Source of the DNA: an uncultured Desulfobacca sp.
GTDB lineage: Bacteria; Desulfobacterota; Desulfobaccia; Desulfobaccales; Desulfobaccaceae
DNA length: 31,964 nt
Reading direction: 5' to 3'
NCBI GenBank assembly: GCA_937958145.1
Contig: CALGOE010000199.1
Span: 1-31,964 of the forward strand
Numbering within the stretch: position 1 is the stretch's first letter; every line of letters starts with the position of its first letter. The notes beneath the pieces were generated by a model. It had not been told where the DNA came from. It made no database searches and saw only the letters and a list, made by a program, of their open reading frames with translations. Below are positions 30,974 to 31,964 of the stretch, piece by piece. Position numbers and translations under genes: made by a program.

Positions 30974-31549
30974 ATGAAATCACTCAAAGGCACCCAGACG
31001 GAAAAGAATCTGCTCACCGCCTTCGCCGGCGAATCCCAGGCCCGCAACCGCTATTCCTACTTTGCCTCCAAAGCCAAAAAAGAGGGCTTTGTCCAGATCT
31101 CCTATGTCTTCGAAGAGACCGCCAACCAGGAAAAGGAGCATGCCAAGCGGTTTTTTAAGTTTCTGGAAGGGGGCGAGGTGGAGATCAGCGGTGGTTTCCC
31201 GGCCGGGAAGATAGGCAGCACCCTGGAGAATCTCCAGGCCGCGGCCGAAGGGGAACATTACGAAAATACCAGGATGTATCCTAACTTCGCCAAGATCGCC
31301 CGGGAAGAAGGCTTCCCGGAGGTGGCGGCGGTCTTTGAGGCCGTGGCCGTGGCCGAATCCTATCACGAGAAACGCTATCGCGCCCTGGCGGCCAATGTCG
31401 CCAATAACCGGGTCTTTCACAGGGAAACCAAGGTCACCTGGCGCTGCCGCAACTGCGGCTATACGGTCGAGGGGACCGATGCTCCGGCCATGTGCGCCGC
31501 CTGTGCCCACCCCCAGGCCCATTTCGAGGTCCTGGCGGAAAGCTTTTAG
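30974..31549 (+). CDS. rbr: Rubrerythrin (second copy, classic length)
   Basis: The 191-aa product is the classic rubrerythrin layout: E20 (TAFAGESQARNRYSYFA), E53 and H56 (NQEKEHAKRFF), E94/E97 (EGEHYENTRMYP), E128 and H131, then a rubredoxin domain with C158, C161, C174, C177 (WRCRNCGYTVEGTDAP). It differs clearly from the first copy, so the tandem pair is not a recent duplication. The ATG at 30974 gives the family length; an in-frame upstream extension overlaps the first rubrerythrin gene and is not conserved. The 133-nt gap before it holds two small hairpins (30838-30856 and 30918-30937). Confidence 0.95.
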   Translation: MKSLKGTQTEKNLLTAFAGESQARNRYSYFASKAKKEGFVQISYVFEETANQEKEHAKRFFKFLEGGEVEISGGFPAGKIGSTLENLQAAAEGEHYENTRMYPNFAKIAREEGFPEVAAVFEAVAVAESYHEKRYRALAANVANNRVFHRETKVTWRCRNCGYTVEGTDAPAMCAACAHPQAHFEVLAESF

Positions 31550-31583
31550 GTCAAAGGTCAAGGGTGAAAGGTTAAAGGTTGAG
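31549..31583 (+). repeat. Short heptamer array behind rubrerythrin
   Basis: Five 7-nt units follow the last base of the stop codon in phase: GGTCAAA, GGTCAAG, GGTGAAA, GGTTAAA, GGTTGAG. The consensus is GGTYRAR-like. It is distinct in sequence from the long array at 31666 but has the same 7-nt period. Confidence 0.8.
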
Positions 31584-31628
31584 GCATGCGGGGCGTTGAG
31601 GCAAGCCGCTGGCCAGCCCCAGGTAACT

Positions 31629-31646
31629 GTTGCCGGGATCGGCAAC
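31629..31646. other. Perfect 7-bp hairpin between the two arrays
   Basis: GTTGCCG-GGAT-CGGCAAC is followed by CTCCCCTCTTTC, a pyrimidine-rich run without a real T tract. It could act as a weak terminator after the rubrerythrin gene. Confidence 0.4.
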
Positions 31647-31665
31647 GCCTCCCCTCTTTCATCTT

Positions 31666-31964
31666 ACTCAAAACTCAAAACTCGAAACCCGAAACCCGAA
31701 ACCCGAAACTCGGAACTCGAAACTCGAAACCCGAAACTCGAAACTCGGAACTCGGAACTCGAAACTCGAAACTCAAAACCCGGAACTCGAAACCCGAAAC
31801 CCGGAACCCGGAACTCGAAACTCGAAACCCGAAACCCGAAACTCAAAACTCGAAACCCGGAACTCAAAACTCAAAACTCGAAACTCGAAACTCAAAACCC
31901 GGAACTCGGAACTCGGAACTCGAAACTCAAAACCCGGAACTCGAAACTCGAAACTCGAAACTCG
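31666..31964. repeat. Heptanucleotide minisatellite, at least 42.7 units, running off the window edge
   Basis: The array reads as 42 complete 7-nt units plus 5 nt with no insertion or deletion. The unit is AC[T/C]C[A/G][A/G]A. Five variants occur: ACTCGAA (16), ACTCAAA (8), ACCCGAA (7), ACCCGGA (6), ACTCGGA (5). All differences are transitions, and G at position 6 or C at position 3 occurs only with G at position 5. The array has no direct-repeat/spacer structure, so it is not CRISPR, and antisense reading frames across it are repeat translations (FRVSS-like), not genes. Confidence 0.95.

Noticed and set aside
31664..31867. Minus-strand reading frame giving a repetitive FRVSS/FRVPG-like protein
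   Set aside because: It is only the translation of the 7-nt tandem array; any stop-free frame across it gives a 7-residue cycle.
31666..31964. CRISPR array
   Set aside because: The period is 7 nt with no unique spacers and no cas genes.

Overview
The window looks like a chromosomal segment of a strictly anaerobic, GC-rich bacterium, most likely a member of the Desulfobacterota (Desulfobaccales/Syntrophobacterales-like). This is inference from gene content: a large ferredoxin-linked 2-oxoacid oxidoreductase, a PerR-type regulator with two rubrerythrins and another ferritin-like protein, and a housekeeping gene order typical of that group. Most genes are ordinary and densely packed, with many 4-nt stop/start overlaps. 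No phage, insertion sequence, CRISPR array or defence island is visible.

Left end (1-850): an AT-rich non-coding tract, then on the minus strand tRNA-Leu(UAA) with its own terminator, preceded by a 126-nt structured element and a sigma70-like promoter. 850-4734 is a long, divergent single-chain 2-oxoacid:acceptor oxidoreductase with a strong terminator. Then come an L,D-transpeptidase lipoprotein, the minus-strand group yebC-ruvC-ruvA (no ruvB here), rlmE, a plus-strand MBOAT acyltransferase coupled to an SGNH esterase-like protein (probable envelope O-acylation pair), and a minus-strand DUF1015 protein.

Centre (13077-20065): a plus-strand hisC-cmk-rpsA-sppA run from a recognisable promoter, converging on the last genes of a minus-strand group that reads lytic transglycosylase, methylthioadenosine/SAH deaminase, M23 peptidase, and a YciO-type Sua5 family protein. 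The last two genes both appear to start at ATT codons, each with a near-perfect Shine-Dalgarno site 8 nt upstream. This is the most unusual coding feature of the window.

Right part (22777-31964): minus-strand tmk and a 3-hydroxyisobutyryl-CoA hydrolase-like gene; a divergent polyprenyl diphosphate synthase; a phasin-like protein; a repeat-rich intergenic patch with three palindromes; an MBL-fold hydrolase and a ferritin-like protein (minus) divergent from a NUDIX CoA pyrophosphatase (plus). Finally a plus-strand oxidative-stress group: perR-like regulator with an AT-rich dyad at its promoter, a DUF3786 Fe-S protein, a zinc-ribbon protein, an unknown 71-aa protein, and two rubrerythrins. The window ends inside a 7-nt minisatellite of at least 42 indel-free units, preceded by a short second heptamer array.

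I found no clearly new multi-gene system. The best leads are the paired ATT starts, the uncharacterised proteins inside the PerR/rubrerythrin group, the structured RNA ahead of tRNA-Leu, the divergent oxidoreductase and the heptamer array.
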